64,000 nucleotides of DNA from Pseudomonas putida W15Oct28 (GCF_000708715.2 NZ_JENB01000009.1:62001-126000), one strand, 5' to 3'; positions 10,956 to 21,148 are shown, counted from the stretch's first letter. The notes: generated from the sequence alone by a model not told the origin. Numbers and translations are program-made.

Positions 10956-11764
10956 CCCTGCCAACCCTGCACGATTTCCACCGCCCACTGGGCAGCACTG
11001 GCTTCAAGGTGTCCCCCTTAGGCTTGGGCACGGTCAAGCTGGGCCGCGACCAGGGTGTGAAGTACCCCACCGGTTTCACCATCCCCGGCGATGACGAAGC
11101 CCGCATGCTGCTGGCCCAGGCCCGCGAGCTGGGCATCAACCTGATCGACACCGCCCCCGCCTATGGCCGCAGTGAAGAACGCCTGGGCCCGCTGTTGCGC
11201 GGCCAACGCGATGAGTGGGTGATCGTCAGCAAGGTCGGCGAAGAATTCGACAACGGCCTGTCGCACTTCGACTTCAGCGCCGCCCACACCCGCCGGTCGG
11301 TGGAACGCAGCCTGCGCCGCCTGGAAACCGACCGCATCGAACTGGTGCTGGTGCATTCTGATGGCAACGACCTGGCGATCCTCGAACAGCAGGAGGTCTA
11401 CCAGACCTTGGCGGAGCTCAAGCAGGAGGGCAAGATCCTCGGCTTCGGCCTGTCCGGCAAGACCGTGGCCGGCGGCCTGAAAGCACTGGAGCAAGGCGAC
11501 TGCGCCATGGTCACCTACAACCTCAACGAGCAGGCAGAACGACCGGTGCTGGACTACGCTGCCGAACACGGCAAGGCCATCCTGGTAAAGAAGGCCCTGG
11601 CCAGCGGGCATGTCTGCCTGGCCCCGGGCGTTGACCCGGTGCAGGCAAGCTTTGAACTGCTGTTCGCCCACCCTGGCGTCAGCAGTGCTATCGTCGGCAC
11701 CATCAATCCGCTGCACCTGGCCCACAACGTGGCCACCGTCGCCCGCATCCTGGGCCAGCAATGA
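10952..11764 (+). CDS. Aldo/keto reductase
   Basis: A 270-residue NADPH-dependent aldo/keto reductase with a TIM-barrel fold. The catalytic tetrad is visible: Asp and Tyr in LIDTAPAYGRSEERLG, Lys in IVSKVGEEF and His in LVLVHSDG. The start overlaps the stop of the upstream FAD oxidoreductase by 4 bp. The pair and the following gene probably form one operon. The substrate is not predictable from sequence. Confidence 0.88.
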   Translation: MTLPTLHDFHRPLGSTGFKVSPLGLGTVKLGRDQGVKYPTGFTIPGDDEARMLLAQARELGINLIDTAPAYGRSEERLGPLLRGQRDEWVIVSKVGEEFDNGLSHFDFSAAHTRRSVERSLRRLETDRIELVLVHSDGNDLAILEQQEVYQTLAELKQEGKILGFGLSGKTVAGGLKALEQGDCAMVTYNLNEQAERPVLDYAAEHGKAILVKKALASGHVCLAPGVDPVQASFELLFAHPGVSSAIVGTINPLHLAHNVATVARILGQQ

Positions 11765-11816
11765 GTTGCCCCTGGCCCAAGGGCCAGGAGAATGACCCGA
11801 CGCAAGGAGGAGCCTC

Positions 11817-12785
11817 GTGGCGCGAACGCTGATCCGCAAGAACCCGAGCAACTTCAAGACACTGCCACTGCATGTCGAAGCCACACCCGAAGGCCTGATC
11901 TACCAGAGCATCGGCATGCCGCTGAACTTTGCCCAGACCCAACAGCGGCGCAAGGCTATCCAGCTGCCCAACACGCAGCGCTTCGTGGTCGAACTGGCCA
12001 ACCTGGGCGTGTCGGTGCGCCTTACCCTGCATTGGCAAAACCGTGACTACTGGGTGTTGGTACGTCAGCGTCGGCAAGACCGGGGCGATGTGGTGTTGAA
12101 ACTGATTTCCGGGTATGTACCCGCGCAGGAGCTGAACCTGCCGTTGCACACGGCTGTTCAGGAAGTGGCTGAGGAATGCCTGCTGGAAACCCCGGAAGGC
12201 TGGTTGGGCGGGCGCTTCAACGATACCTGGCTGCCTGTGCCGTACGCCGCTGCCCTGCACTATCGCGAAACCCCGCACTTCCTGCTGACCCCGGAGTCCG
12301 GCGCCGCCCGGCCCGTGCATTGCGGCAACCTGATGCTGCTGGAACGGCCACGGGCCTATGTGCACTTGCCCACCGCCTCGCTGCAGCTGATCTACGACAT
12401 GCGCCTGCAGGTGCCTCGTGAAGCCAAGAAACTCAGCCTGTTCCACGTCGATGAGCGGCTGGAGGGCGGCCAGCTGGTAGCGCGGCTCAACCGCAAAAGG
12501 CCAGACCTGTACCTGATGCCGTTGAAGGACGGCCACCCGCTGGCGGAGCTGTATACGCTGAAGAAGGATGAGCTGGTGCCGGCTAGCACACGCGGGTTGT
12601 ACCTGGCCGAGAGTTTTGCCCGGCAGGAAGGCTGGGTAGTGACGGACGAGCGGGTGCGCTGGAAGGACTGGGTGAAGCAGCAGGGGTTGGTGGAGAGCAA
12701 GCCGGCGCGTGCATCGCACCTGCAGCGCTTTGGCGACAAGGCGCGGGCGCTGCTGGAGCGGGCGCGCACTTCTCTACATAAATAA
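11817..12785 (+). CDS. Conserved Pseudomonas protein with a degenerate Nudix-like motif
   Basis: A 322-residue protein starting at a GTG preceded by a near-perfect AAGGAGG site (11804-11810). Relatives are often labelled 'metal ABC transporter ATPase', but I see no Walker A, signature or Walker B motif, so that label is not supported. Instead residues about 98-125 read G-x5-E-x9-QEVAEECLL, close to the Nudix consensus G-x5-E-x7-REUXEEXGU with two extra residues and Gln for Arg. A basic C-terminal tail follows. It probably belongs to the operon of the two preceding oxidoreductase genes. Function unknown. Confidence 0.7.
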   Translation: MARTLIRKNPSNFKTLPLHVEATPEGLIYQSIGMPLNFAQTQQRRKAIQLPNTQRFVVELANLGVSVRLTLHWQNRDYWVLVRQRRQDRGDVVLKLISGYVPAQELNLPLHTAVQEVAEECLLETPEGWLGGRFNDTWLPVPYAAALHYRETPHFLLTPESGAARPVHCGNLMLLERPRAYVHLPTASLQLIYDMRLQVPREAKKLSLFHVDERLEGGQLVARLNRKRPDLYLMPLKDGHPLAELYTLKKDELVPASTRGLYLAESFARQEGWVVTDERVRWKDWVKQQGLVESKPARASHLQRFGDKARALLERARTSLHK

Positions 12786-12790
12786 TGACT

Positions 12791-12907
12791 GGCGCCGCGG
12801 TGCGCCGCTTCGCGGGCACGCCCGCTCCCACAGGGATGGTGCAGCCTTGAAGATTGCGCCGTACTTGTGGGAGCGGGCATGCCCGCGAAGGGCCGCAAAG
12901 CGGCCCC
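12791..12907. repeat. Inverted REP doublet (GTGGGAGCGGGC type)
   Basis: Two oppositely oriented copies of the CTGTGGGAGCGGGCxTGCCC variant (12791-12834 and 12866-12906) between convergent genes, next to the hldE stop. Confidence 0.88.
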
Positions 12908-12914
12908 GGCTGTA

Positions 12915-14336
12915 TCAGTTCTTGCGAATCTTCTCGACAATCGCCGTGGTCGAGCTGTTCTCGACCAGCCCCAGCACCTTCACAGTGCCGCCATACGCCT
13001 TGACGATGTCTGCGCCCACCACCTGGTCGATGCCATAGTCGCCACCCTTGACCAGCACATCCGGCTTGACCTGGCTCAGCAGGTTTTCCGGGGTGCCTTC
13101 AGGGAAGCTGATCACCCAGTCCACCGCGCCCAAACCGGCCAGTACGGCCATACGGCGGTCGACGCTGTTGATCGGCCGGCCAGGCCCTTTCAGGCGGCTG
13201 ACCGAAGCGTCGTCGTTGACCGCGACGATCAGGCGATCGCCCTGGGCCCGCGCCTGTTCCAGGTAGGTGACATGCCCGGCATGCAGGATGTCGAAGCAGC
13301 CATTGGTGAAGACGATCTTCTCTTTGTGCGCCCGCGCATCATCGATGGCCAGCAGCAGTTGCTCCAGGCCCAGCACGCCGCGCTCGGAGCCTTCCTCACG
13401 CTGGATCGCCCGGCGCAGTTCGGGGGCACTGATCGCAGCCGTACCCAGCTTGCCGACCACGATGCCGGCCGCCAGGTTGGCCAGGGCCACCGCGTGGGGC
13501 AGGTCCTCGCCAGCCGCAATGGCCGCCGCGAGGGTGGAGATGACGGTATCACCGGCACCGGTCACATCGAACACTTCACGCGCCCGTGCCGGCAGGTGCA
13601 GCGCCGGCTGGCCAACGCGCAGCAGGGTCATGCCATGCTCGCCACGGGTGACCAGCACGGCGCCCAGGTCCAGGTCCTGCAGCAGCTGCAAGCCTTTGGC
13701 GACCAGCTCGGCCTCATCGGCGCAACGGCCAACGATGGTCTCGAACTCGCTGAGGTTCGGGGTGATCAGGCTGGCGCCGCGGTAGATGGAAAAATCCTTG
13801 CCCTTGGGGTCGGCCAGCACCGGAATGCCCTTGGCCCGCGCCGCCTGAATCAGGCTTTGGTGATTCTTCAGTGCGCCCTTGCCGTAGTCGGACAAGACCA
13901 GCACCTTGACGCCTTCGAGCAGGCTGTCGACCTCGGCACCCAGCGACAGCGGGTCGGTAGCGAACGGCTCTTCGAAATCGATACGCAGCAGCTGCTGGTG
14001 ACGGCTCATGACCCGCAGCTTGACGATGGTCGGCTGGTGCGCAATGCGCTGGAACACCGAGCGCACCCCCGCAGCCTGCAGGCTGTTAGCCAGGCTGTCG
14101 GCGGCCTCGTCCTGGCCAGTAACACCGATCAGCGAAGCCGGCGCGCCCAGGGCAGCGATGTTCAAGGCAACGTTGGCCGCGCCGCCGGGGCGATCCTCGA
14201 TCTGATCGACCTTGACCACCGGGACTGGCGCTTCAGGCGAGATACGCGAAGTACCGCCATGCCAGTAGCGGTCGAGCATGACATCGCCGACCACCAGAAC
14301 CGGGGCTTGATCGAAACGCGGCATGGACAACTTCAT
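12915..14336 (-). CDS. hldE: Bifunctional heptose 7-phosphate kinase / heptose 1-phosphate adenylyltransferase
   Basis: Makes ADP-heptose for the LPS inner core. The 473 residues contain an N-terminal ribokinase-like domain ([29 protein letters not shown], late GAGDT) and a C-terminal nucleotidyltransferase domain ([16 protein letters not shown] with the HxGH motif). The start [13 protein letters not shown] matches the family N-terminus; the frame is open far upstream but into the msbA end. It heads a cluster of LPS core genes and lies 130 bp downstream of msbA. Confidence 0.97.
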   Translation of the reverse strand: MKLSMPRFDQAPVLVVGDVMLDRYWHGGTSRISPEAPVPVVKVDQIEDRPGGAANVALNIAALGAPASLIGVTGQDEAADSLANSLQAAGVRSVFQRIAHQPTIVKLRVMSRHQQLLRIDFEEPFATDPLSLGAEVDSLLEGVKVLVLSDYGKGALKNHQSLIQAARAKGIPVLADPKGKDFSIYRGASLITPNLSEFETIVGRCADEAELVAKGLQLLQDLDLGAVLVTRGEHGMTLLRVGQPALHLPARAREVFDVTGAGDTVISTLAAAIAAGEDLPHAVALANLAAGIVVGKLGTAAISAPELRRAIQREEGSERGVLGLEQLLLAIDDARAHKEKIVFTNGCFDILHAGHVTYLEQARAQGDRLIVAVNDDASVSRLKGPGRPINSVDRRMAVLAGLGAVDWVISFPEGTPENLLSQVKPDVLVKGGDYGIDQVVGADIVKAYGGTVKVLGLVENSSTTAIVEKIRKN

Positions 14337-14433
14337 GGGCAACCCATATGGAAATAATGAACAGGGGCAGGATATTAGCACAGGGTAGACGACGGCTTTA
14401 TGGCCAGATCGCCCCCGGAAAATTCCCGTGACA

Positions 14434-14456
14434 ATCGGGGCCGTTACGGCCCCGAT
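14434..14456. terminator. Strong hairpin between msbA and hldE
   Basis: Perfect 10-bp stem (ATCGGGGCCG and its complement) with a TTA loop, just after the msbA stop. No immediate T-tract follows on the minus strand (a TTTT occurs about 10 nt later), so it may be a partial terminator or a transcript-stabilising hairpin. Confidence 0.5.
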
Positions 14457-14466
14457 CAGGGAGGAC

Positions 14467-16275
14467 TCAGGTGATATCGGCCTTGACCGGCTCATCGAGG
14501 CCCATGGCATGCAGGCGGGCATAATGGCCATTCGCCGCGAGCAGCTCGGCGTGGGTGCCGCGCTCCACCAGACGGCCCTGGTCCATGACCAGGATCTGGT
14601 CGGCCTTCTCGATGGTCGACAGGCGGTGGGCGATCACCAGCGTGGTGCGGCCTTGCATGACGTGGTCCAGGGCAGCCTGGATGTGCCGCTCGGATTCGGT
14701 ATCCAGGGCCGAGGTGGCCTCGTCGAGAATCAGCAGCGGCGCGTTCTTCAGCAGTGCCCGGGCAATCGCCAGGCGCTGGCGCTGGCCGCCGGAGAGCAGC
14801 ACGCCGTTTTCACCCACGTCGGTGTCGAAGCCCTTCGGCAAGCGGTCGACGAACTCCTTGGCATAGGCGTCGGCCGCAGCGGCTTCGATGTCTGCCCGCG
14901 GGGCGCCCGCCAGATCGCCATAGGCGATGTTGTTGGCCACGGTGTCGTTGAACAGGGTGACGTGCTGGGTCACCTGCGAAACGTGGCGGCGCAGGTTGCG
15001 CAGGCGGTAGTCCTCGATCTCCACGCCATCGAGCAGGATCTGCCCCTGGTCATGGTGATAGAAGCGCGGGATCAGCGACGCCAGGGTCGACTTGCCGCTG
15101 CCAGAGCGGCCGACCAGGGCGATCATCTGCCCAGGCTCGGCGACAAAGCTGATGTCGCTCAGCACTTCACGCTCGGTACCCGGGTAGGTGAAGCTCAGGT
15201 TGCGCACTTCCAGGCGCCCTTCCACGCGGTCTTTCTCGACAGTACCGGTGTCCAGTTCAGGCTCTTCGTCCAGTTGCTCGAAGATGCTTTCTGCACCCGC
15301 CAGGCCCTTCTGGATGGTCGAGCTGACTTCCGACAACTGGCGAATCGGCTTGGGCAGCAAGCCGGCAGCGGTAATGTAGGCCACCAGGTCACCGGCGGTA
15401 GACTCACCGCGCAGGAACAGCACCAGGAACATCAGCGCGGCCATGGCGCTGTAGATCACCAGCTGCAGCATCGGCGTGTACAGCGAGCCGGTCTTGGTCA
15501 TGCGCAACTGCTTGTCGGTATTGCTCTGGCTGGCCCTGCTGAAACGCTGCTCCTCGTAGGCCTCGCCGCCGAAGCTGCGCACCACGCGGTAACCCTGGAT
15601 GGTTTCCGAGGCGACGTGGGTGACGTCACCCATGGCCACCTGAATCTTCTTGCTCTGCTTGCGGAATTTCTTGCTGGCAATGCTGACCATCACCGCAATC
15701 ACCGGCAAGATGGCAACCATGACCAAGGTGAGGTGCCAGTTCATCCACAGCAGGTAGGCGAACAGGAACACCACGGTCAGGCCTTCGCGGATGACCACCT
15801 TGATTGCATCGGTGGCAGCACCGGTGACCATGGTCACGTTGAAGGTGATACGCGAAATCAGGTGCCCGGAGTTGTGGTTGTCGAAGTAGCGGTTGGGCAG
15901 TACCAGCAGCTTGTTGAACAACTCCACGCGCAGGTCGTGCACCAGGCACAGGGAAACCTTGGCCAGGAAATAGTTGCCAAGGAACGACCCCAGGCCCTGC
16001 CACGCGGCGATCAGGATGATCAGCAGCGGCACCGCCTGCAGCAATTGCAGGTCGCGAAGGTAGGGGACGTTGGGGAACAACACCGCTTCGGGGTTGCTCA
16101 GCCCATCGACAAAGTACTTGAGGATGCCGGCCAGCATCGGCTGGGTCGAGGCAAAGATCACGAAACCGACAATGCTCAGCAGGAAAATGCCGGCATAGGG
16201 TTTCACATAGCTCAACAGCCGGAAGTAGATCTTCAGGCTGGAGGTGTGCTCCGCCGGTCGCGGTGTTTCGGCCAT
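14467..16275 (-). CDS. msbA: Lipid A export ATP-binding/permease protein
   Basis: Inner-membrane ABC half-transporter, 602 residues, that flips lipid A-core across the inner membrane. Six transmembrane segments occupy residues 1-330, followed by the nucleotide-binding domain with Walker [10 protein letters not shown], signature [16 protein letters not shown], Walker [13 protein letters not shown] and the H-loop VIAHRLST. Length and context (hldE downstream, waaL upstream) separate it from drug exporters of the same fold. It is 15 bp from the waaL stop, so the two are probably co-transcribed. Confidence 0.95.
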   Translation of the reverse strand: MAETPRPAEHTSSLKIYFRLLSYVKPYAGIFLLSIVGFVIFASTQPMLAGILKYFVDGLSNPEAVLFPNVPYLRDLQLLQAVPLLIILIAAWQGLGSFLGNYFLAKVSLCLVHDLRVELFNKLLVLPNRYFDNHNSGHLISRITFNVTMVTGAATDAIKVVIREGLTVVFLFAYLLWMNWHLTLVMVAILPVIAVMVSIASKKFRKQSKKIQVAMGDVTHVASETIQGYRVVRSFGGEAYEEQRFSRASQSNTDKQLRMTKTGSLYTPMLQLVIYSAMAALMFLVLFLRGESTAGDLVAYITAAGLLPKPIRQLSEVSSTIQKGLAGAESIFEQLDEEPELDTGTVEKDRVEGRLEVRNLSFTYPGTEREVLSDISFVAEPGQMIALVGRSGSGKSTLASLIPRFYHHDQGQILLDGVEIEDYRLRNLRRHVSQVTQHVTLFNDTVANNIAYGDLAGAPRADIEAAAADAYAKEFVDRLPKGFDTDVGENGVLLSGGQRQRLAIARALLKNAPLLILDEATSALDTESERHIQAALDHVMQGRTTLVIAHRLSTIEKADQILVMDQGRLVERGTHAELLAANGHYARLHAMGLDEPVKADIT

Positions 16276-16290
16276 TATCGAGCTCGCTGT

Positions 16291-17538
16291 TCAGGTTGAA
16301 CCAGAAATTTTACCACAGGCGTCATTTTCGGCACGCCCCCATGGCAGCATCATGGCAAGGCCGACAGGCAACCAACTGATGAACCATTCGGCACGTGGGG
16401 TACCGGTGAGGCTGGCGGCATCGAACTGCATGGCCAGGGTCGAATACACCCAGAAGCCCAGCAGGACCTTGCCGAACAGCGTGCCGCGCGCGCGGATGAT
16501 TTCGCCCAGGGTGAACAACCACACCATGACCCACAGCAGCATGCCCGGCAGGCCCATCTCCACGGCAACATGGGTGAACATGTTGTGGGTGTGGTCGAAG
16601 TGCTTGCCCACCGCACTTACGTCGTAGGCAGCCCCCAGGCCCAGGCCGGTCCAGGGGTGCGCGGCAATCATGTCGACGACGGCATGGAAAATTTCCGGCC
16701 GGTAGGAAGAGCCGCGCTTGGCGATCAGGTCGTACACCGCATAGAAAGCAAGGCCGGTAGCAATGACTGCCAGGATGGAAAACACCCGGCTGTGGCGGTC
16801 ACGGAACCACAGCGGCGCCATGATGACGGTGAGCACCAGGGCCAGGAGCGCGCCTCGGCTCTGGCTGAGCATGGCAAACGCCCCCAGGCACACCAGTGCC
16901 GCCAACCACAACAGCTGCAGGCCACGCTGGCGAGGCGGCTCGTAAAGCAGGAAGAGCACGGCCGAGCCCACTACATAAGCACCCAGGATGGGGTGTGATA
17001 TCTCGCCAATGCCGGCCAGGCGAGCCAGCAACGACTTACCCTGCAAACCATAGAAGTTGATGATCGAGACCAGTGCAGCGATGGCCAGCAGGCCACTACC
17101 GACCAGCAGCAGCTGCCGAATCCTCGCCAGGCCAAGCTGGGCCAGCAGCGGAAACGCCAGCAGGAACACCAGAATGTAGAGCAGGCGCTTGATCTCGCGC
17201 CCCGAGTCCTCTGCGGCCGACCAGGCCAGGCTAAGGCCACTCCAGGCCAACAGCAGCAGCAAGCTCAACCACAGAGCCGGCTGTCGCTTCCAGGCTTGCA
17301 CCAGCACCTCGCGGGCGGACCATCCCAGCACCAACGTCGGCAGCCACAGGAACAACACCAGGCCTTGCTGATAAATCTTGTTGCTTGGTGCCAAGGCAAT
17401 CGCCGCCAGGAACCAGACCAGACCCAACCCCAACCAGGCCCGCGCCCAGCTTTTTTGATACAACATCCTTTTCCCCCGATGAATCAAAGACACCATCCAT
17501 GGTGCTACCGCATTATTTTCGGCATTATTGCCGGTCAT
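16291..17538 (-). CDS. waaL: O-antigen ligase family protein
   Basis: Polytopic inner-membrane protein of 415 residues with about 12 hydrophobic segments, and a Wzy_C-type domain containing SQSRGALL and the periplasmic HTHNMFTHVAVEMGLPG block with the conserved His typical of WaaL ligases. These enzymes join O-polysaccharide from the undecaprenyl carrier to lipid A-core. The position between msbA and core glycosyltransferase genes supports ligase over polymerase. The start could also be the Met at 17466 (MLYQKSWARAW). The symbol rests on context. Confidence 0.8.
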   Translation of the reverse strand: MTGNNAENNAVAPWMVSLIHRGKRMLYQKSWARAWLGLGLVWFLAAIALAPSNKIYQQGLVLFLWLPTLVLGWSAREVLVQAWKRQPALWLSLLLLLAWSGLSLAWSAAEDSGREIKRLLYILVFLLAFPLLAQLGLARIRQLLLVGSGLLAIAALVSIINFYGLQGKSLLARLAGIGEISHPILGAYVVGSAVLFLLYEPPRQRGLQLLWLAALVCLGAFAMLSQSRGALLALVLTVIMAPLWFRDRHSRVFSILAVIATGLAFYAVYDLIAKRGSSYRPEIFHAVVDMIAAHPWTGLGLGAAYDVSAVGKHFDHTHNMFTHVAVEMGLPGMLLWVMVWLFTLGEIIRARGTLFGKVLLGFWVYSTLAMQFDAASLTGTPRAEWFISWLPVGLAMMLPWGRAENDACGKISGST

Positions 17539-17567
17539 TTTGCTCGCCAGACGACAAGGCTCTATTC

Positions 17568-18173
17568 ATGCAATGCTCCCGGCTCACCCAGGTCGACTTC
17601 GATCAGCTGACACAAGGCGCACAGGTGCTTGAGGCAGACAGCCATGGCGCCAAAGTCTACCTGCTCGCGGATGGTAATTTCCTCAAGGTTTTTCGTAGGA
17701 AGCGGCTGATTTCATCTGCACTGCTGCGTCCTTACTCGCAGCGCTTCGTCGATAACGCCGCGCGCCTGGCGCAACTGGGCATCCCCACGCTCGAAGTGAT
17801 CAGCCAGCACAAGCTCGACCTGCCAGGCCGCACTGCCGTGCTGTATCGCCCGCTACCCGGGCGCACCTTGCTGCAAATGTCGCGCGAGGAAGGCTTCAGC
17901 TGGGACACTTACCTGCCACAACTGATCCAGCTGGTCCGCCAGCTGCACCGCAGCGGGGTTTACTTCCGCTCGTTGCACCTGGGCAATGTCGTGGTTACAC
18001 CTGACCAGCACCTCGGCCTGATCGACGTGGCCGACATGCGCTTCCTGCGCCCGCCGCTGTCGGCCCGCATGATTCGGCGCAATGTGCAGCACATGGTGCG
18101 CTATATCGAGCGGGAGAACCTGGGCGACCGGTTCCCCCTCGCCGCCTTCGAGGCAGCCCTGCTGGCGCGCTGA
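17568..18173 (+). CDS. LPS core kinase-like protein
   Basis: A 201-residue protein with a small protein-kinase-like fold of the Kdo/WaaP and RIO1 type. Visible are a Lys in NFLKVFRRKR (likely ATP-binding), a catalytic-loop-like RSLHLGNVVV and a metal-binding-like GLIDVADMRF in place of DFG. The start at 17568 is preceded by AAGG; the frame open to 17385 overlaps waaL on the other strand. It is the only plus-strand gene inside the core cluster. It probably phosphorylates a core sugar, but the acceptor is not known. Confidence 0.75.
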   Translation: MQCSRLTQVDFDQLTQGAQVLEADSHGAKVYLLADGNFLKVFRRKRLISSALLRPYSQRFVDNAARLAQLGIPTLEVISQHKLDLPGRTAVLYRPLPGRTLLQMSREEGFSWDTYLPQLIQLVRQLHRSGVYFRSLHLGNVVVTPDQHLGLIDVADMRFLRPPLSARMIRRNVQHMVRYIERENLGDRFPLAAFEAALLAR

Positions 18174-18176
18174 CCG

Positions 18177-19268
18177 TCAGTTGCGCAGCAGGCTCTGCGA
18201 GCCGTTGCAGAAGGCCTGCCAGGCTTGCTCCGGCGCCAGCGCCTGACGCTGCCTCGCGGCTACCGCCGGGGCGCTGAGGGCTGTGCAGCGCTCGATCGCC
18301 TCAGCCCAGGCGCTCTCGTCGGCAACGGGCAGGTAGCCACCCGTGTCGCGCAACTGCTCACGGAACACCTGCAGGTCACTGCACACCACCGGTACATCGG
18401 CCATCACTGCCTCTTGCACCACCAGCCCCAGGCCTTCTGAGCGCGAAGGCACCAACAGCCAGTCGAATGCCCGATACAGCTGCTGCAGGTCTTCGCGGTG
18501 ACCGCGCAGATGAACGCGCCCAGCCAGGCCCAGCGCGTCGACACGCTCCTGCAGCACGGCATGCTGCGGCCCCTCACCAATGATCGCCAGTTGCAGGCCC
18601 GGTTGCCGTGCACTGGCCTTGGCGAATGCCTCGATCAGCATTTCGAAGCCTTTGCTCTCTACCAACCGCCCTACCGCGCCCAGCATCACCCCGTCGGTCT
18701 GAGGCAACTGCAGCGCCTGCCTGGCCTTGTCCCGGCTCAGCAACGGCTCGGCGAACGCCAGCGGGTCGAGCGCCATGCGCAGCGTCTGCACCGGCCTGCC
18801 CAGGTCATGCTCCAGCGATTCAGCCAGCGTATGCGACACTGCCGCGATGCTCAGGCGCTCGGCCGGCAGCATACGCAACAGGCGAATATCGCTGCTGTTC
18901 AGGCGCGTCTTGCCATGGAACAGAACCTTGGCCCGCACCTGAGGAATGTTCTGCAGCAGCGGTAGCACAAGCCGCGCAACGCCAATACCATCGAGCAACA
19001 CGATTTCTGCCTTGGCCTCGGTCAGCGCCTTGCGCAAACGCATGCGCAACCACGGCCGCAGCAGGCGCCACAGGTGCCGCCCTTTCAACGCACGGGGTGG
19101 CATGTGCCACTCCCGGGTCGAACCGAGCCCACAGCACAGCCCGCTACCCAGCAGTAACCAGTTACTGATTCGTGCATCTGTACCGGCGTGCGACAACACT
19201 TGCCGATGCACCTTGTGGATGGACATGTACGGCGTTCCACCCGCCCACATCATATTGACGATGTTCAT
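18177..19268 (-). CDS. GT4-type glycosyltransferase, LPS core cluster
   Basis: A 363-residue GT-B glycosyltransferase. The C-terminal half carries the nucleotide-sugar binding pattern of GT4: VGRLVESKGFEMLIEAF, then PSRSEGLGLVVQEAV with the EX7E motif. The Met at 19268 (MNIVNMMWAGGTPYMS) was chosen because a GGGAGAGGG site precedes it and a longer reading would overlap the upstream gene. It is convergent with the kinase gene, 3 bp apart. It probably adds an outer-core sugar; donor and acceptor are unknown. Confidence 0.82.
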   Translation of the reverse strand: MNIVNMMWAGGTPYMSIHKVHRQVLSHAGTDARISNWLLLGSGLCCGLGSTREWHMPPRALKGRHLWRLLRPWLRMRLRKALTEAKAEIVLLDGIGVARLVLPLLQNIPQVRAKVLFHGKTRLNSSDIRLLRMLPAERLSIAAVSHTLAESLEHDLGRPVQTLRMALDPLAFAEPLLSRDKARQALQLPQTDGVMLGAVGRLVESKGFEMLIEAFAKASARQPGLQLAIIGEGPQHAVLQERVDALGLAGRVHLRGHREDLQQLYRAFDWLLVPSRSEGLGLVVQEAVMADVPVVCSDLQVFREQLRDTGGYLPVADESAWAEAIERCTALSAPAVAARQRQALAPEQAWQAFCNGSQSLLRN

Positions 19269-19305
19269 GGGCCCTCTCCCGCTCATGTCAGGTGGGACAG
19301 CGACT

Positions 19306-20079
19306 TCATTGAACAAAAAGGGTGATAACCATGCCAATCAAGGCACCTGTCACCAGCGTCAATGCCAGCTTGATCCGATCACGTTGGCGACGCTTGGCCT
19401 TGCGCTCCACTTCAATGGGCAAGGTCACGTGATTGCCAAATCCTGTGTGCAATACTGCATCACCCTCCAAGGTGACCGCTGTCAGATTTAACTCAGCGTA
19501 GCGTCGGGAAAGCGCCTTCTCTCCAGCATAGGCGGCAAATGGCGCACAGCGCTGGTAATCGCTCAATCGACGCAGGCCGGGGTTGAGCGAAAATGCCTGC
19601 CATTCGGCCTTGTCGGACAGCAGCGGGTAGCACGGCACACCGGCGATGATCTGGCGATCGCCCAGGTGGATGTACGGGCTGTGTACGGCCAGGTCATGGG
19701 CATGGCTGCGCAGCCATACCTGCAACAGGTTGGGGCTGACTTCCAGGATGGCCCGCGAGTCTTCGACAAAGCCCTGGCGGTAGAAATGCCAGTCGTCTTC
19801 GCAGTGGAAGATGTACGGCGTCTTGACGTGGCTGTAGGCCAGGTCGATTGACGGTAACTGGCCGAGTTTGGGCCGGTTGACGAACACCTTGCAGTGCGGT
19901 TTCCAGTGCTCTGGCACTGCGCCATGCACGGCATCGTCACCGGAATCTTCGGTGATGAACACTTCGCGAATGGGCGCGGTGTTGTAGCGATCGAAACTCT
20001 CAAGGGTATCTTTGAGCAGATCGAACCGCCCACAACTGGTCACGACAAGCGTGACGTCACTCTCTTCTGAAAAGCGCAC
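19306..20079 (-). CDS. GT2-like glycosyltransferase with C-terminal membrane anchor
   Basis: A 257-residue GT-A-fold protein: TLVVTSCGRFDLLKDTLESF at the N-terminus, EDSGDD, then the DXD-like FHCEDDWHFYRQG. A hydrophobic C-terminal segment (LALTLVTGALIGMVITLFV) follows a very basic stretch (ERKAKRRQRDR) and should anchor it to the inner membrane. The start is GTG with a GGAGGGAG site. Its place corresponds to a core rhamnosyltransferase gene in P. aeruginosa (wapR), but orthology is not established here. Confidence 0.75.
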   Translation of the reverse strand: MRFSEESDVTLVVTSCGRFDLLKDTLESFDRYNTAPIREVFITEDSGDDAVHGAVPEHWKPHCKVFVNRPKLGQLPSIDLAYSHVKTPYIFHCEDDWHFYRQGFVEDSRAILEVSPNLLQVWLRSHAHDLAVHSPYIHLGDRQIIAGVPCYPLLSDKAEWQAFSLNPGLRRLSDYQRCAPFAAYAGEKALSRRYAELNLTAVTLEGDAVLHTGFGNHVTLPIEVERKAKRRQRDRIKLALTLVTGALIGMVITLFVQ

Positions 20080-20143
20080 CGGACTCCCTCCGCATTGCGA
20101 CTATCGGCTTCCGACACCCGCTCCTGGGCGCGAAAGCTCGTAT

Positions 20144-21100
20144 TTAGATGCCCAGCTTCAGGCGCAGCCGCTGCCACGCAGACAACGGCGGGTGGGGCCT
20201 GAGCGCCGGGCGCATATGGTCGACGATGCTACGTCCAACTGCGGCGAAACTGAAACGGGAAACCGCCAGATGGCGGCCATTTTCTGCAATCTGCCGAGCC
20301 AGTTCAGGGTCTGCACGCAAACGGCGGAGCTTTTCCTGAAGGGTCGGGATGTTGTCATAGAACACCACGTTGTGCATGTCCTGCAGGCCCAATGCGCGGT
20401 TTTCTTCCTCGCCCTGGTCGTACGCCAGCAACACACAGCCACAGGCCATGGCTTCGAAGTTCTTGATCATGTATTCGCCCATGCCGACGTCGGCACTGAC
20501 GAAGAAACGAATCCGGTTGAGCGTGTTGCAATAGTCTTCACCCGACTTGGTACGGGTTACCAGCAGGTTCTCGACCTGCCCCAACTCGTCCAGCAGCGCC
20601 TTGCGCCCACTGTAGGCCACGCTGTTGACACTGCCGACGAAGGCCAGTTCGATGTCGCGCTCACGCCCCTGGTCGGTCAGCAATTGCTCGTCGTAGCCCT
20701 TGGGCACGAACACGGCGTCGAAACCTTCCTGGCGCAGGCGCTCGCTGACCATGTAGCCAGAGCTGATCACCCGCGCCCATGGCAGCTGGCGGTAATGAGC
20801 GCTGAACTTGCCTGTGTACTTGCACGGGATGTAGTTCTGGTAGGCGTCGTGCTCGAGGATGACCAGGTTGGGTACGGTGCGAATGAAGGCCACCTGGCGG
20901 ATCTCCTGCTTGAAGCGCAGGAAGAACACGATGCGGTCATAGCGCTCGACCTGCACTTCACGCTTGAAATAGCGACGCAGGTTGCGCTGGTCTTCGCTGG
21001 TCAGCCAACGCAGGTCGCACTCGCAGTTGGCCGCGACGCCATCGTACAGGCGGTCGAGAATCGCCCGCTGTTCCTTCTGCACCAGAAATAGGACTTTCAT
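20144..21100 (-). CDS. ssg: Glycosyltransferase of the LPS core cluster, Ssg-like
   Basis: A 318-residue glycosyltransferase of the CgeB / GT1-like type (MKVLFLVQKEQRAILDRLYDG at the start; EYMIKNFEAMACGCVLLAYD with the conserved EAMACG block near the C-terminus). The Met at 21100 has an AAGGAAAG site. The position next to dnpA and mig-14 matches ssg of P. aeruginosa and P. alkylphenolica, a glycosyltransferase needed for normal LPS core and biofilm behaviour. The symbol is assigned on gene order and fold, not on a database comparison. Confidence 0.72.
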   Translation of the reverse strand: MKVLFLVQKEQRAILDRLYDGVAANCECDLRWLTSEDQRNLRRYFKREVQVERYDRIVFFLRFKQEIRQVAFIRTVPNLVILEHDAYQNYIPCKYTGKFSAHYRQLPWARVISSGYMVSERLRQEGFDAVFVPKGYDEQLLTDQGRERDIELAFVGSVNSVAYSGRKALLDELGQVENLLVTRTKSGEDYCNTLNRIRFFVSADVGMGEYMIKNFEAMACGCVLLAYDQGEEENRALGLQDMHNVVFYDNIPTLQEKLRRLRADPELARQIAENGRHLAVSRFSFAAVGRSIVDHMRPALRPHPPLSAWQRLRLKLGI

Positions 21101-21148
21101 TGCTTTCCTTGGGCGCTCTGCGCCATCGCGGTCAACCATGGGGCGTGC

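Noticed and set aside
11817..12785. Annotation as a metal ABC transporter ATPase
   Set aside because: Walker A, Walker B and signature motifs are all absent.
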